Positions 7,852 to 16,330 of a DNA stretch of 20,628 nt are shown here, one piece after another (the stretch's first letter is position 1; the number at the start of each line of letters is the position of its first letter). Both the position numbers and the translations under genes were made by a program. The notes beneath the pieces are model-generated. The model searched no databases and had not been told where the DNA came from. It saw only the letters and a list, made by a program, of their open reading frames with translations. Origin of the DNA: Competibacteraceae bacterium UBA2788 (lineage in GTDB: Bacteria > Pseudomonadota > Gammaproteobacteria > Competibacterales > Competibacteraceae); contig DEHY01000041.1 in the NCBI GenBank assembly GCA_002352185.1, positions 40,593 through 61,220 of the forward strand, read 5' to 3'.

Positions 7852-9630
7852 CTAGGCCTCGCTGGTGAGCCAGCTCTTGATGACATGAACCGCCCGTTTC
7901 GGGTCTTCGGCTACCAGAGAGCGCGCCAGATCCATGAGTTGATCCAGTTGCTCGGCAGGGCTGGCCAGGGCCTTGGGGCTATCGTTCTCCAGCGCACCGC
8001 TGATTTCCACCCGATCTTCCAACAATCCTTCCACACCGACATTCTCAGGGGCGGGCAACGCCGCCGTCTCATGGGCGTTGATCTGGCCCTTGTTGCCGCC
8101 ATGTTTGCCGTTGCCATTTTTGGCGACCGCCGCGACCGGCGCCGGCAACAGGCGGCGCAGCACCGGACGCACCACCAGCAACAGGATCGCCAGCGACAAC
8201 ACCGCCACCACGCCCCACTTGACCAGTTCCAGAAACCAGGACTGCTGCCACATCGGCAGCGGCGCTTCCTCAAACGGCGACGGGGCAAATGCGGCGTTCA
8301 TCACATTGACGCTGTCGCCCCGGTCAGCGCTAAACCCGACTGCCTGTTTGACCAGGGCAGTGATCCGTTCCACCTCTTCAGTCGTCAGCGGCTTGCGCAC
8401 CGACTGGCCGGCTTCGATGGTCGCCCGATCGTCCACCACCACGGCGGCGGAGACCCGCACAATCCGTCCCGGCGTATTGCGGGTATGGCTCACCCGTTTG
8501 TCGAGTTCGTAGTTGCGGGTCACTTCCTTGCGGCTGGTGAGCGGCGGCGCAGCCGGAGCCTGAGTGCCCGGCGCGGCGGGATTTTGCGGATTTTGGGGAT
8601 TGGCCGCCGGATTCTGGGCGGTTGCAACTTCCGGCGCCGTTGCTGCGCCGGGGGGCTGATTGGACAGCGCGCCGGGAATTCCCACCGGATTCATCCGATC
8701 CTTGGTTTCCTCCAGCAACTGCTCGCTGCGCAGAGGGCGTGGCTCCTGCCGGGGTTCATAGCGCTCCGCCGTTTCTTCGCTGGCAGTGAAATCCAGATCC
8801 AGCGCCACCTGAGCGCGCACCCGTCCCATCCCCATCACTGGCGCGAGCAGCTCTTCAACGCGACGGGCGTAGCGATCTTCCAGCCGCCGCGTGTATTCGA
8901 GTTGATCCAGGTTCAGCTTGTCGCCGCCGCCTTCCCGTTCCTGACGGGTCAACAGATTGCCGGCCTGATCGATGACGGACACCTGTTCGGGACGAAGTTT
9001 GGGTACGCTGGACGCCACCAGATGAATAATAGCCGCCACTTGGCCCTCGTCCAGTGACCGGCCCGCCCGCAGTTGCACCAGTATCGACGCCGTAGGCGGT
9101 TGCTGCTGGCGGGCGAACACGGTCTCCTTGGGAAACGCCAAGTGAACCCGGGCATTTTCTATCGCGCCAATGGTCATGATCGAGCGCGCCAGTTCGCCCT
9201 CCAGCGCATGCTGGTAGCGGGCGGTTTCCATAAACTGGCTGAGACCAAAACTGTTCTGCTGCAAGGACTCCAGGCCGTTGACGGTGCTGCGCGGCAGACC
9301 CTGGGTAGCGAGTTTCAGCCGCGCCTCGTGAACCTGATGGGCGGGCACCATCAACGCGCCGCTGCGAGGATCAATTTTTACCGGGATATTGGCTTTCTGC
9401 AGGGCATCCATCATCTGGCCGGCATCCGCCTCGGCCAAACCCCGGTATAACACATCGTAATTCGCCGTATTGAGCCACAGCGCACCGACCACCAGCAGCG
9501 CCAGCAGCGCCACGACGCCGGCCAGGATGCCAATCTGGGTTGGGCCGGGGTGGCGGAACTTGGCCAGCCAACCGCTCCAGTCGAACGGCACGGGCGGATT
9601 CACCAGCGAACCGTTGTTTTCCTCAGCCAC
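7852..9630 (-). CDS. fliF: Flagellar MS-ring protein FliF
   Basis: FliF oligomerises in the inner membrane to form the MS ring, the base on which FliG and the rod assemble. The 592-residue product has a first membrane helix at about residues 32-54, the secretin-like ring-building domains (YDVLYRGL, RSIMTIGAIENARVHLAFP) in the periplasm, a Pro/Asn/Gln-rich loop (about 330-365), a second membrane helix at about 469-487, and a cytoplasmic C-terminal FliG-binding segment ending in VIKSWL. The start is GTG at 9630; GGGAG about seven bases upstream supports it. It lies 47 bp after fliE and three bases before fliG. Length and topology are normal for the family. Confidence 0.97.
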   Translation of the reverse strand: MAEENNGSLVNPPVPFDWSGWLAKFRHPGPTQIGILAGVVALLALLVVGALWLNTANYDVLYRGLAEADAGQMMDALQKANIPVKIDPRSGALMVPAHQVHEARLKLATQGLPRSTVNGLESLQQNSFGLSQFMETARYQHALEGELARSIMTIGAIENARVHLAFPKETVFARQQQPPTASILVQLRAGRSLDEGQVAAIIHLVASSVPKLRPEQVSVIDQAGNLLTRQEREGGGDKLNLDQLEYTRRLEDRYARRVEELLAPVMGMGRVRAQVALDLDFTASEETAERYEPRQEPRPLRSEQLLEETKDRMNPVGIPGALSNQPPGAATAPEVATAQNPAANPQNPQNPAAPGTQAPAAPPLTSRKEVTRNYELDKRVSHTRNTPGRIVRVSAAVVVDDRATIEAGQSVRKPLTTEEVERITALVKQAVGFSADRGDSVNVMNAAFAPSPFEEAPLPMWQQSWFLELVKWGVVAVLSLAILLLVVRPVLRRLLPAPVAAVAKNGNGKHGGNKGQINAHETAALPAPENVGVEGLLEDRVEISGALENDSPKALASPAEQLDQLMDLARSLVAEDPKRAVHVIKSWLTSEA

Positions 9631-9677
9631 AGCGCAGCTCCCTCATCGATCGCATGATCGCCTCGACCAGCCGGTAC

Positions 9678-10007
9678 TCAGACCGGCATGTTCATAATGT
9701 CCTGATAGGCGGAAACCAGCTTGTTGCGGACTTGCAAAGTCATCTGGAAGGCGAGCCGGGATTTCTGCTGGGCAATCATCACCCCCGCCAGATCCTGATG
9801 CTGACCTCGCTCGAAGGATGCAGCCAACTGAGTGGATTGTTGCTGGGACTGGTTGACATCGGCCAACATGCTTTTGAATACACCGGCAAAATCATCACCG
9901 GTCAGGGTTGGCGCATCCGCGCTGGGCTGTGATGAGGAGGCGCGGGCTGGATCACTCACGCCGTGCAATTCGATCATTGGCGGGTTGGTGGTGTTGATAA
10001 CGCTCAT
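9678..10007 (-). CDS. fliE: Flagellar hook-basal body protein FliE
   Basis: FliE is a small exported rod-base protein that links the MS ring to the proximal rod. The 109-residue product has the family pattern: a variable N-terminus, DDFAGVFKSMLADVNQSQQ in the middle, and the conserved C-terminal helix LAFQMTLQVRNKLVSAYQDIMNMPV (given here only as the key ends, L85 to V109). AGGGAG nine bases upstream supports the ATG at 10007. It is the first gene of the fliEFGHIJK unit. A near-perfect sigma-54 promoter lies about 60-75 bases upstream, so the whole downstream operon is probably activated through FleQ. Confidence 0.95.
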   Translation of the reverse strand: MSVINTTNPPMIELHGVSDPARASSSQPSADAPTLTGDDFAGVFKSMLADVNQSQQQSTQLAASFERGQHQDLAGVMIAQQKSRLAFQMTLQVRNKLVSAYQDIMNMPV

Positions 10008-10068
10008 CGGTTCGTACTCCCTGATTTCGGTCGAATCGCCTGAAAGGCGGTACGCTATCCGTGCTTCA

Positions 10069-10082
10069 GCAATAACCGTGCC
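10069..10082 (-). promoter_or_regulatory. Sigma-54 promoter of the fliE operon
   Basis: Read on the minus strand the site is GGCACGGTTATTGC: GG, ten bases, GC, with full matches to the -24 GGCACG block and the -12 TTGC block. Transcription would start near 10057, leaving a leader of about 50 bases before the fliE ATG. Location and spacing fit a FleQ-dependent class II flagellar promoter. Confidence 0.87.
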
Positions 10083-10103
10083 CCAAGAACCCGACGTGGG
10101 GCA
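10079..10103. repeat. Inverted repeat overlapping the fliE -24 element
   Basis: TGCCCCA at 10079-10085 and TGGGGCA at 10097-10103 are perfect 7-bp arms around an 11-base spacer. The left arm covers the GG of the -24 element. It may be a regulator site at the promoter or a hairpin in the fleQ transcript; there is no T-run to make it an obvious terminator. Confidence 0.55.
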
Positions 10104-10119
10104 ATCACTCCGTCTCTAT

Positions 10120-10160
10120 CTCTCCTGACAAGGGGAGAGGGCCAGGATGAGGGGTAAGCC
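10120..10160 (+). repeat. REP-like intergenic hairpin element, copy A
   Basis: CTCTCC (10120-10125) pairs with GGAGAG (10134-10139), followed by the tail GGGCCAGGATGAGGGG. The hairpin plus TGAGGGG tail belongs to a short palindromic type found between genes in many gammaproteobacteria, and it matches two copies between flaG and fliC in this window. It lies between fleQ and fliE, upstream of the fliE promoter. Confidence 0.65.
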
Positions 10161-10260
10161 TCTGAATTTCGCCTCTCACCCTTGCCCTTTTGCTTGCAGG
10201 CGAGTGCGGGCGAACGAACGAAATGCCAATTTTTTGGCGTCGGGAAACGGCAATCCACCG

Positions 10261-11712
<1,452 letters not shown>

Positions 11713-11817
11713 TGCTTGTTCTCCTTGGGAAGGGATCAAGCCTGCGCGATGTTTGGCGGACGGCAGGAACTGATGGCGAACGGTTTCCGCACTTGGGTAA
11801 ACCGACGGGTGTTTCCT

Positions 11818-11830
11818 CCTCCGTCGGAGG
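11818..11830. repeat. 13-bp dyad in the fleQ leader
   Basis: CCTCCG and CGGAGG flank a single central base. It lies some 25-40 bases downstream of the predicted fleQ start site. The short centre suits a dimer-binding DNA site better than an RNA hairpin; its function is unknown. Confidence 0.4.
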
Positions 11831-11862
11831 CGCGCGAGGGCTTCCAACGCATAACGTGAGGA

Positions 11863-11890
11863 ATTGTAGTCCCATTCAGGGCAGCGTCAA
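11863..11890 (-). promoter_or_regulatory. Sigma-70-like promoter of fleQ
   Basis: On the minus strand TTGACG (11890-11885) and TACAAT (11868-11863) are separated by 16 bases, each a 5 of 6 match to consensus. The -35 box begins five bases after the stop of the preceding gene. Transcription would start near 11856, giving a long leader of about 145 bases before the fleQ ATG. Confidence 0.68.
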
Positions 11891-11894
11891 ATTT

Positions 11895-12464
11895 TTAACG
11901 CGGGCTATTGCCTCGACGCTTGGCAATAAAGCGGCGATGCTGGAGAAAAATATAGCGTTCAAGAGCTTCCTGCAGTGCGGTGCTGGGCCTGTAAAATGCA
12001 GCTCTGACTTGATAGTCGAATTCTGAAGAGACAATATCAGCTACTTGAGCATAGAGAATGAGAGGGCGCGGGTAACTAAGATTGCAGTACAGATCCAGCC
12101 GCAGCAGTGCGCCGACCAGCGGGACGGCGTCAGCCTGCCAGCTCAAATCGTGGACGGTCAGGGTCAGCGCACACTCCGGGGGAATGGCCTGTTGGCGAGC
12201 AAACAACTGGCCGACCATTTCGAGCAGCAGGCTGACTTTGAAATCCAGCCGCTTGAGCTCGGTCGCATTGGTCAGCGCGCTGGGATCTTCGCTGTAATCG
12301 CCGGCGTGAATATCCAGCGCGAACAGGGTATGCAAGACGATGAGGTTGGATTGTTCGATATTGCGCAGTTCAGCATCGTCCGGCAGCGCAGACATCTCGC
12401 GCCACGTCAAAGGCAGGCGACCGGCGAAGGTCAGGCTGGAAGTAGATTCGGTGAGGGTGGGCAT
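11895..12464 (-). CDS. Divergent PilZ-like (tPilZ type) protein
   Basis: The 189-residue product is not a confident family match, but its layout resembles the atypical tPilZ proteins. There is a first strand with LTFAGRLPLTW (11-21), a long, mostly helical insertion (about 35-95, with ELKRLDFKVSLLLEMVGQLF), then strands LTVHDLSW (100-107) and LLRLDLYCN with the PilZ-like pattern of small and branched residues, and a C-terminal helix LQEALERYIFLQHRR (163-177). The classical c-di-GMP motifs RxxxR and D/NxSxxG are not intact; DLSWQAD stands in the second. It may be a c-di-GMP-linked or purely structural flagellar regulator. Position between fliT and fleQ supports a motility role. AGGAG lies ten bases before the ATG. 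Function is inferred. Confidence 0.6.
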   Translation of the reverse strand: MPTLTESTSSLTFAGRLPLTWREMSALPDDAELRNIEQSNLIVLHTLFALDIHAGDYSEDPSALTNATELKRLDFKVSLLLEMVGQLFARQQAIPPECALTLTVHDLSWQADAVPLVGALLRLDLYCNLSYPRPLILYAQVADIVSSEFDYQVRAAFYRPSTALQEALERYIFLQHRRFIAKRRGNSPR

Positions 12465-12593
12465 GGTGGTATTGCTCCTGAATGCTGGAGTCAGCTCCGT
12501 TCACCTCAGCCACCGTGCGACCGGCCCCCTTCCAAAGGCGAAGAAACGCCGGTGCAGCCCGGATTCAGTGAATAGGGCCAAAAAATCAATATG

Positions 12594-12914
12594 TTAATTG
12601 TCATGATAGGCATGAAAGGCGCGGAGGCCCTGCTGGATCAGCTTGCGGTTATTGTCCACTTCATCCATCGTGGCACGCGCCATTTCCACCAACCGGGCAT
12701 CGCTGGCCAGCGTGGCGCGAATGGCGTCCTCAAGCAGCGGGGCGATGGCGTCCGGCGCCGACTGGCGGAACAGGCCATCCAGGACTGCGCGCCGCTGCAC
12801 CTCTCGATCTGTTACCGCCTCCCACTCGCCGACCTGCGCCAATTCAAACATTTCGACGCTCAACCGCTGCAACTGCTGGATGGACTGTTCCCAATCGGAA
12901 AACGAAGAATTCAT
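12594..12914 (-). CDS. fliT: FliT-like flagellar export chaperone
   Basis: FliT-type proteins are small helical chaperones for the cap protein FliD and, in enterics, also regulators. The 106-residue product is all helix, starting with WEQSIQQLQRLSVEMFELAQVGEW, a FliT-like opening in which a conserved Trp falls near the end of the first helix (W31), followed by a second helix pair and a C-terminal stretch NRKLIQQGLRAFHAYH. Family conservation is weak, so the call relies partly on its place immediately after fliS: its ATG overlaps the fliS TGA in ATGA, the usual sign of translational coupling. In Pseudomonas the gene at this position has been called fleP or fliT. Length is typical. Confidence 0.8.
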   Translation of the reverse strand: MNSSFSDWEQSIQQLQRLSVEMFELAQVGEWEAVTDREVQRRAVLDGLFRQSAPDAIAPLLEDAIRATLASDARLVEMARATMDEVDNNRKLIQQGLRAFHAYHDN

Positions 12915-13345
12915 GCAGGCGCATCCGGGATCGACGGTGCCGAACCGGCTGCTGGCGTTTCGCCAATGGCGTCCCAGGCCTCCTTGATCGTGCGCAACCG
13001 CTCGATCACCTCATCCACGATGCTCTCGTTGGTCTTGAGGTTGGCCTCCAGCAGCCGCCGTTGCATATAGTCGTACAAGGCATCAAGGTTGGCGGCGAGA
13101 TCACCGCCAGCTTCCAGATTAAGACCCTCGCGAAGGCCGCCGATGATGCTGATGGCCCTGCCGATCTGCTCGCCTTGGGCGGCGACTTCACCGCGCTGGA
13201 TATGGCCTTTGGCTTTGCTCAGGCTTTCCAGCGCGCCTTCCATTAACATCTGAATCAGGCGGTGCGGGCTGGCGAACGCTGCCGCCGATTGCGCGTCGAT
13301 CTGCTGGTATTGCCGCAGGGCAGTGTTGCTATTCGGGGTAACCAT
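12911..13345 (-). CDS. fliS: Flagellin export chaperone FliS
   Basis: FliS binds the C-terminal disordered part of flagellin in the cytoplasm and prevents premature polymerisation before export. The 144-residue product has the family pattern: ALRQYQQIDAQSA near the N-terminus, SPHRLIQMLMEGALESLSKAK (27-47, ends only quoted as landmarks), GRAISIIGGLREGLN, and the four-helix end LYDYMQRRLLEANLKTN. GAGG seven bases upstream supports the ATG at 13345. The C-terminal tail after about residue 128 is Pro/Ala-rich and longer than in enteric FliS. It overlaps fliT by 4 bp and is separated from the upstream FlaG-like gene by 143 bp, so it may have its own promoter. Confidence 0.95.
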   Translation of the reverse strand: MVTPNSNTALRQYQQIDAQSAAAFASPHRLIQMLMEGALESLSKAKGHIQRGEVAAQGEQIGRAISIIGGLREGLNLEAGGDLAANLDALYDYMQRRLLEANLKTNESIVDEVIERLRTIKEAWDAIGETPAAGSAPSIPDAPA

Positions 13346-13384
13346 GCTGAAGCCTCGGGAGTAGTTGCATTGCGTCTATCTGCT

Positions 13385-13414
13385 ATTGAACAGTCCGTTT
13401 AACAACTGCGTCAA
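13385..13414 (-). promoter_or_regulatory. Possible sigma-70-type promoter before fliS
   Basis: TTGACG (13414-13409) and TTCAAT (13390-13385) are 18 bases apart on the minus strand. The -35 matches 5 of 6, the -10 only 4 of 6. A start near 13378 would give a short leader before fliS. A small hairpin (GCGTA-GAA-TACGC, 13426-13438) sits just upstream. This is a weak call. Confidence 0.3.
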
Positions 13415-13488
13415 GCAATGGCGGGGCGTAGAATACGCAGTGAGGGCTGGTGGTCAGCCGATGGTCCCCAACGCGGTCGCACCGCCAG

Positions 13489-14031
13489 CTATGCCGTGAC
13501 CCGCAATAATCCACCTTCAACCCGCAAGCGCCCGCTCTCCGGGTGGTTCGCGCCGCTGTCGCCAAGCGCTTCCTGGCTTTGTCGGCTTTCCAGTTCGTCG
13601 AAGGAACGCACGAACGCCAGTGCATCCTCAAGCGTCATTCGCCGCACCACAGCCTGGGTTTCTCGTTCCACGATGCGCACTGCCATCTCCTCCAGCGAAT
13701 CATCCGCTTCAAAGCGCAGGGCGATGTTATGGCGGAGCAGACGCTGATTCAAAAGATCGAGGAGGTCGTTGAGCTGCTCGCGGGTTAGGGCGGCGTCCGG
13801 TGGGCGCTGTTTCGGGTTCTGGCGCTGATCGTCGGGATCGGTTTCCCGCCGCCATTCGGGGTGGCTGGCGGTGGGAGGCTGAGTAACCGCCGCCTGGGGA
13901 GTATTCAGGGGATGAGCTATCGCGTTCTGGACGGTGGCCGGATCAGGCGGCGCGGATCGGGCGGCATGGGCCGCCCGATCCAACACCGGGTTGACGCCGG
14001 TCAGAGGGTTGAGGCTGCCGATGTCGCCCAT
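13489..14031 (-). CDS. FlaG-like protein with Pro-rich N-terminus
   Basis: This 180-residue protein has a polar Pro/Ala/Gln-rich first half (1-80) and a folded region (about 86-150) that lines up with FlaG of this same window: LLNQRLLRHNIALRFEAD, then DSLEEMAVRI, then QAVVRRMTLEDALAFVRSFDE. The shared pattern is N..L....N..L.F..DD...EM.V, then V[VI]R, then E[DE]..LA.V..F.E. The diagnostic IRQIPPEE of FlaG is replaced by VRRMTLED. It is probably a diverged paralogue with a role in filament or cap assembly, but no function is established. It starts 22 bp after fliD and no good ribosome site is visible, so translation may be coupled to fliD. An unrelated protein with a chance match is possible but less likely given the location. 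Confidence 0.75.
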   Translation of the reverse strand: MGDIGSLNPLTGVNPVLDRAAHAARSAPPDPATVQNAIAHPLNTPQAAVTQPPTASHPEWRRETDPDDQRQNPKQRPPDAALTREQLNDLLDLLNQRLLRHNIALRFEADDSLEEMAVRIVERETQAVVRRMTLEDALAFVRSFDELESRQSQEALGDSGANHPESGRLRVEGGLLRVTA

Positions 14032-14053
14032 GGCGGGTTGTGTCCGCGCTGAT

Positions 14054-15511
14054 CTAGCTGCTGCTCTTCGGGGTCAGTTGTTGCGTCAAAAAATTGCTGG
14101 TCGCCGTCAGTTGCCCAACCAGCCGGTCCATTGCGTTAAATTGATCACTGTAGCGCTTTTGCAGGTTTTGCAGACGCAGGGTAAGCGCGTTACGGTCATC
14201 GCTAATGCGATCAATCCCCTTGTTGAGGCTGTCCAGCCGGCTGTTCAGTGGCCCTGTGCTGCTCAGTACGCTACCCAGGTAATTACTGAAGCGATCCGCC
14301 AAGCCGCTGGTCGCTGCTACGCCCGCGCTGGCTTCAGTGCCGGTGAACAGTTTCATGACGCCGGGCCGATCTTTATCCAGCGCGGCCTGCAACTTGCTGC
14401 TATCGAGTTTCAGGGTGCCATCGCGCTGCACCGAGATGCCAATATCAGACAGAGACTGGCCGTTGACCGATTCGCCCAGCATCCTTCGCAACTGGGAATC
14501 CACCGATCGCACTCCGGCATCACCTTGCAAGGGGCCGGACTGCTTGGTCTTGGCGTCATAGCCGGTCAAGGATTTGATGGTTCCGGCCAGGCTGTTAAAT
14601 CCATTTACAAAAGCGCTCACCGCCTTGATAGTCGCAGCGGTATCGCGGCTGATGTCCAGTTGGGCGGTATCGGTGGTTCCATCAGCGCTCTTGAGAGAGT
14701 TCACATTCAGCGTTACGCCCGCCAACCCGCCTGTGGTGAAGGTGAAGGTATTCGTCGTGCTGGTGGTCGCAGTGCTGCTGCCGTCGATCACAATGCTGGC
14801 GTCTTGCGCCGCTTGCGTCTGTTTCAGGCTGTTCTCCCCTGCTCCCGGTGCGCCTGGAGGAGCAGCAGGGTTATAGGCGAGCTGTGACAAGCCCAGCATA
14901 TCGGTGTCATTGCCATCGCCAGTATCGGTTACTGCGATTTTGATGGTGTTCGCAGCGCCGGTATTGGTGGACTTCAAGCTAATCTGGCGATTGTCGCCAT
15001 TGTTCAGGATGGTCGCGGTGACGCCGATGCCGGGGGCGGCGTTAATGGCCTTGGCGATCCCTTCCAGAGTGTTGTTGGAGCTGTCAATCGTGACGCTCAC
15101 GCTGGCCCCGCTGCCAACGCTGATGCTTAAAGTACCCGTGCCGAGCTGAGCGGCTTTGTCAACCGGGGTGGTCAATTCCAGCGAATGCGCCTTGGCCAAG
15201 GCGCCGACTTTAATGCTGTAACTCCCCACGACCGACGAGGTGCTGTCCACGCTGGCGCTGAACAGTTTGGAGTCGCTCGCCGTCGCTTTCATCGCCGTAA
15301 AGGTGGACGACAGGGTAAGCGATGTCACTGATGAGCGAAAATCCGACAGCGCGCCCTTGAAAGTGCCGATGGATGAAAGCTCGGTCTGTAATTTGGCTTC
15401 GCGGGTATTAATTCGGTTAGTGGCAGGCGCTCCTTCAGCGGAAACCAGTTGAGTGACGAGCGTCTTAATATCAAGACCTGATCCTAGACCTGTTGATGTA
15501 ATACCGGCCAT
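14054..15511 (-). CDS. fliD: Flagellar filament cap protein FliD
   Basis: FliD (HAP2) forms the cap at the filament tip that folds incoming flagellin; in some pathogens it also binds mucin. The 485-residue product starts with the family sequence ITSTGLGSGLDIKTLVTQLV and has the N-terminal coiled-coil half, Ser/Thr/Gly-rich exposed domains (about 90-300), DIGISVQRDGTLKLD (360-374 region), and a C-terminal helix RISDDRNALTLRLQNLQKRYSDQFNAMDRLV (only landmarks given). AGGAGG six bases upstream supports the ATG. The Pro/Gly/Ala stretch near residue 215 looks like an insertion in the outer domain. I see no clear sigma-54 or sigma-28 promoter in the 167-bp gap to flaG, so fliD may be read through from flaG. 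Confidence 0.96.
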   Translation of the reverse strand: MAGITSTGLGSGLDIKTLVTQLVSAEGAPATNRINTREAKLQTELSSIGTFKGALSDFRSSVTSLTLSSTFTAMKATASDSKLFSASVDSTSSVVGSYSIKVGALAKAHSLELTTPVDKAAQLGTGTLSISVGSGASVSVTIDSSNNTLEGIAKAINAAPGIGVTATILNNGDNRQISLKSTNTGAANTIKIAVTDTGDGNDTDMLGLSQLAYNPAAPPGAPGAGENSLKQTQAAQDASIVIDGSSTATTSTTNTFTFTTGGLAGVTLNVNSLKSADGTTDTAQLDISRDTAATIKAVSAFVNGFNSLAGTIKSLTGYDAKTKQSGPLQGDAGVRSVDSQLRRMLGESVNGQSLSDIGISVQRDGTLKLDSSKLQAALDKDRPGVMKLFTGTEASAGVAATSGLADRFSNYLGSVLSSTGPLNSRLDSLNKGIDRISDDRNALTLRLQNLQKRYSDQFNAMDRLVGQLTATSNFLTQQLTPKSSS

Positions 15512-15660
15512 TTGAGCCTCCTGAACCGCGCCTGTCTTTTAATCACTGTGCCGTGAAGCCATCGCTCCCCGAACCATTCTCACACCGGATTCTCGTTGGC
15601 GTACGAGTGGTTTTACCGGGTTGACAGGTTCTGGCTGAGATGGGAAAACAACCTCACTAT

Positions 15661-15675
15661 GCATACCGGGTATGC
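15661..15675. repeat. 15-bp palindrome after flaG
   Basis: GCATACC and GGTATGC flank one central G, starting three bases after the flaG stop. Only the outer five pairs could form a stable RNA hairpin, and no T-run follows, so it may be a DNA-binding site for a dimeric regulator in the flaG-fliD gap or a weak attenuator. Confidence 0.45.
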
Positions 15676-15678
15676 GCA

Positions 15679-16185
15679 TCAGGCTTTGGCGTGCAACAGC
15701 AAGCCTTCCAGCGCAGCGGAACCGGTCGCCAAGCCACGCGCCCCTGGCGCCGCCAACTCCACCCCGCGTGACTTCTTCGCTTCCGCTTCCTTGAAGAAAG
15801 CGACCAGCGCCAGCACTTCCTCTGGCGGAATCTGGCGGATGACCTCATCCTTTTCGACATCCATCACCTTGACCACCATTTCGCCAGATTCATCGTCCAT
15901 GCTGAACTGGAGATTGGTTTGCTGCAAGCCCTTCAAGGAAGTATTCATTGTATCAACCGCAGCCGCAAGCAACTGGGAATTCGGCACGGTCGTCGCCGTT
16001 TGCGGGGCTGCGGATGCTGCAACAGCGCCGGCATCGGTTGCCGGGACGCGGACGCCGCTGCCATAGACGCTGGAGCTGCTGGGGCCAGCCGGCGTCGCAT
16101 TCTCGGCATGGCTCGCTTTAGGCTGACGACTGGCGTCAATCAGGGGCGGTGATGCACTGCTCATGGCGGTGATATTCGGCGTCAT
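15679..16185 (-). CDS. flaG: Flagellar protein FlaG
   Basis: FlaG is a small protein encoded between flagellin and the cap gene; loss of it changes filament length in several bacteria, but its exact action is not settled. The 168-residue product has a low-complexity first part (1-70) and the FlaG domain at about 72-137: VDTMNTSLKGLQQTNLQFSMDDES, GEMVVKVMDVEKDEVIRQIPPEEVLALVAFF (landmarks only). The IRQIPPEE block is intact. The C-terminal tail (138-168) is Gly/Ala-rich. AAGGAG nine bases upstream supports the ATG at 16185. The 222-bp gap to fliC contains two hairpin repeats but no recognisable sigma-28 or sigma-54 site, so expression could rely on read-through from fliC. Confidence 0.93.
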   Translation of the reverse strand: MTPNITAMSSASPPLIDASRQPKASHAENATPAGPSSSSVYGSGVRVPATDAGAVAASAAPQTATTVPNSQLLAAAVDTMNTSLKGLQQTNLQFSMDDESGEMVVKVMDVEKDEVIRQIPPEEVLALVAFFKEAEAKKSRGVELAAPGARGLATGSAALEGLLLHAKA

Positions 16186-16268
16186 GGCAACCTACTCCTT
16201 CTGGTCAAAATCGCTCGTAACCGGGAAAACCGGGGGCGCCGATTTTCCCAACCCTGAATGCGACTTGG

Positions 16269-16306
16269 CTCCCTCTCCCGACGGGGAGAGCAAAGTGGGG
16301 GTCTGG
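16269..16306 (+). repeat. REP-like intergenic hairpin element, copy C
   Basis: CTCTCCC (16273-16279) and GGGAGAG (16284-16290) form a 7-bp stem with the loop GACG, followed by CAAAGTGGGGGT. The layout (hairpin, then a G-rich tail) matches copies A and B. Copies C and B face opposite ways between flaG and fliC. Confidence 0.65.
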
Positions 16307-16330
16307 CGTTCGCAAATCGGTGACGAACCA

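Noticed and set aside
7885..9057. 390-codon plus-strand open frame opposite fliF
   Set aside because: Same reason: antisense shadow with biased composition, while FliF on the other strand is unmistakable.
11713..11847. N-terminal extension of FleQ by 45 residues
   Set aside because: The open frame continues, but the extension is Arg-rich without domain character, and AAGGAGAA sits just before the ATG at 11712 where the receiver begins.
15539..15552. Sigma-54-like site before fliD
   Set aside because: GGCAC is perfect for the -24 block, but the -12 position reads AA instead of GC, so the core requirement fails.
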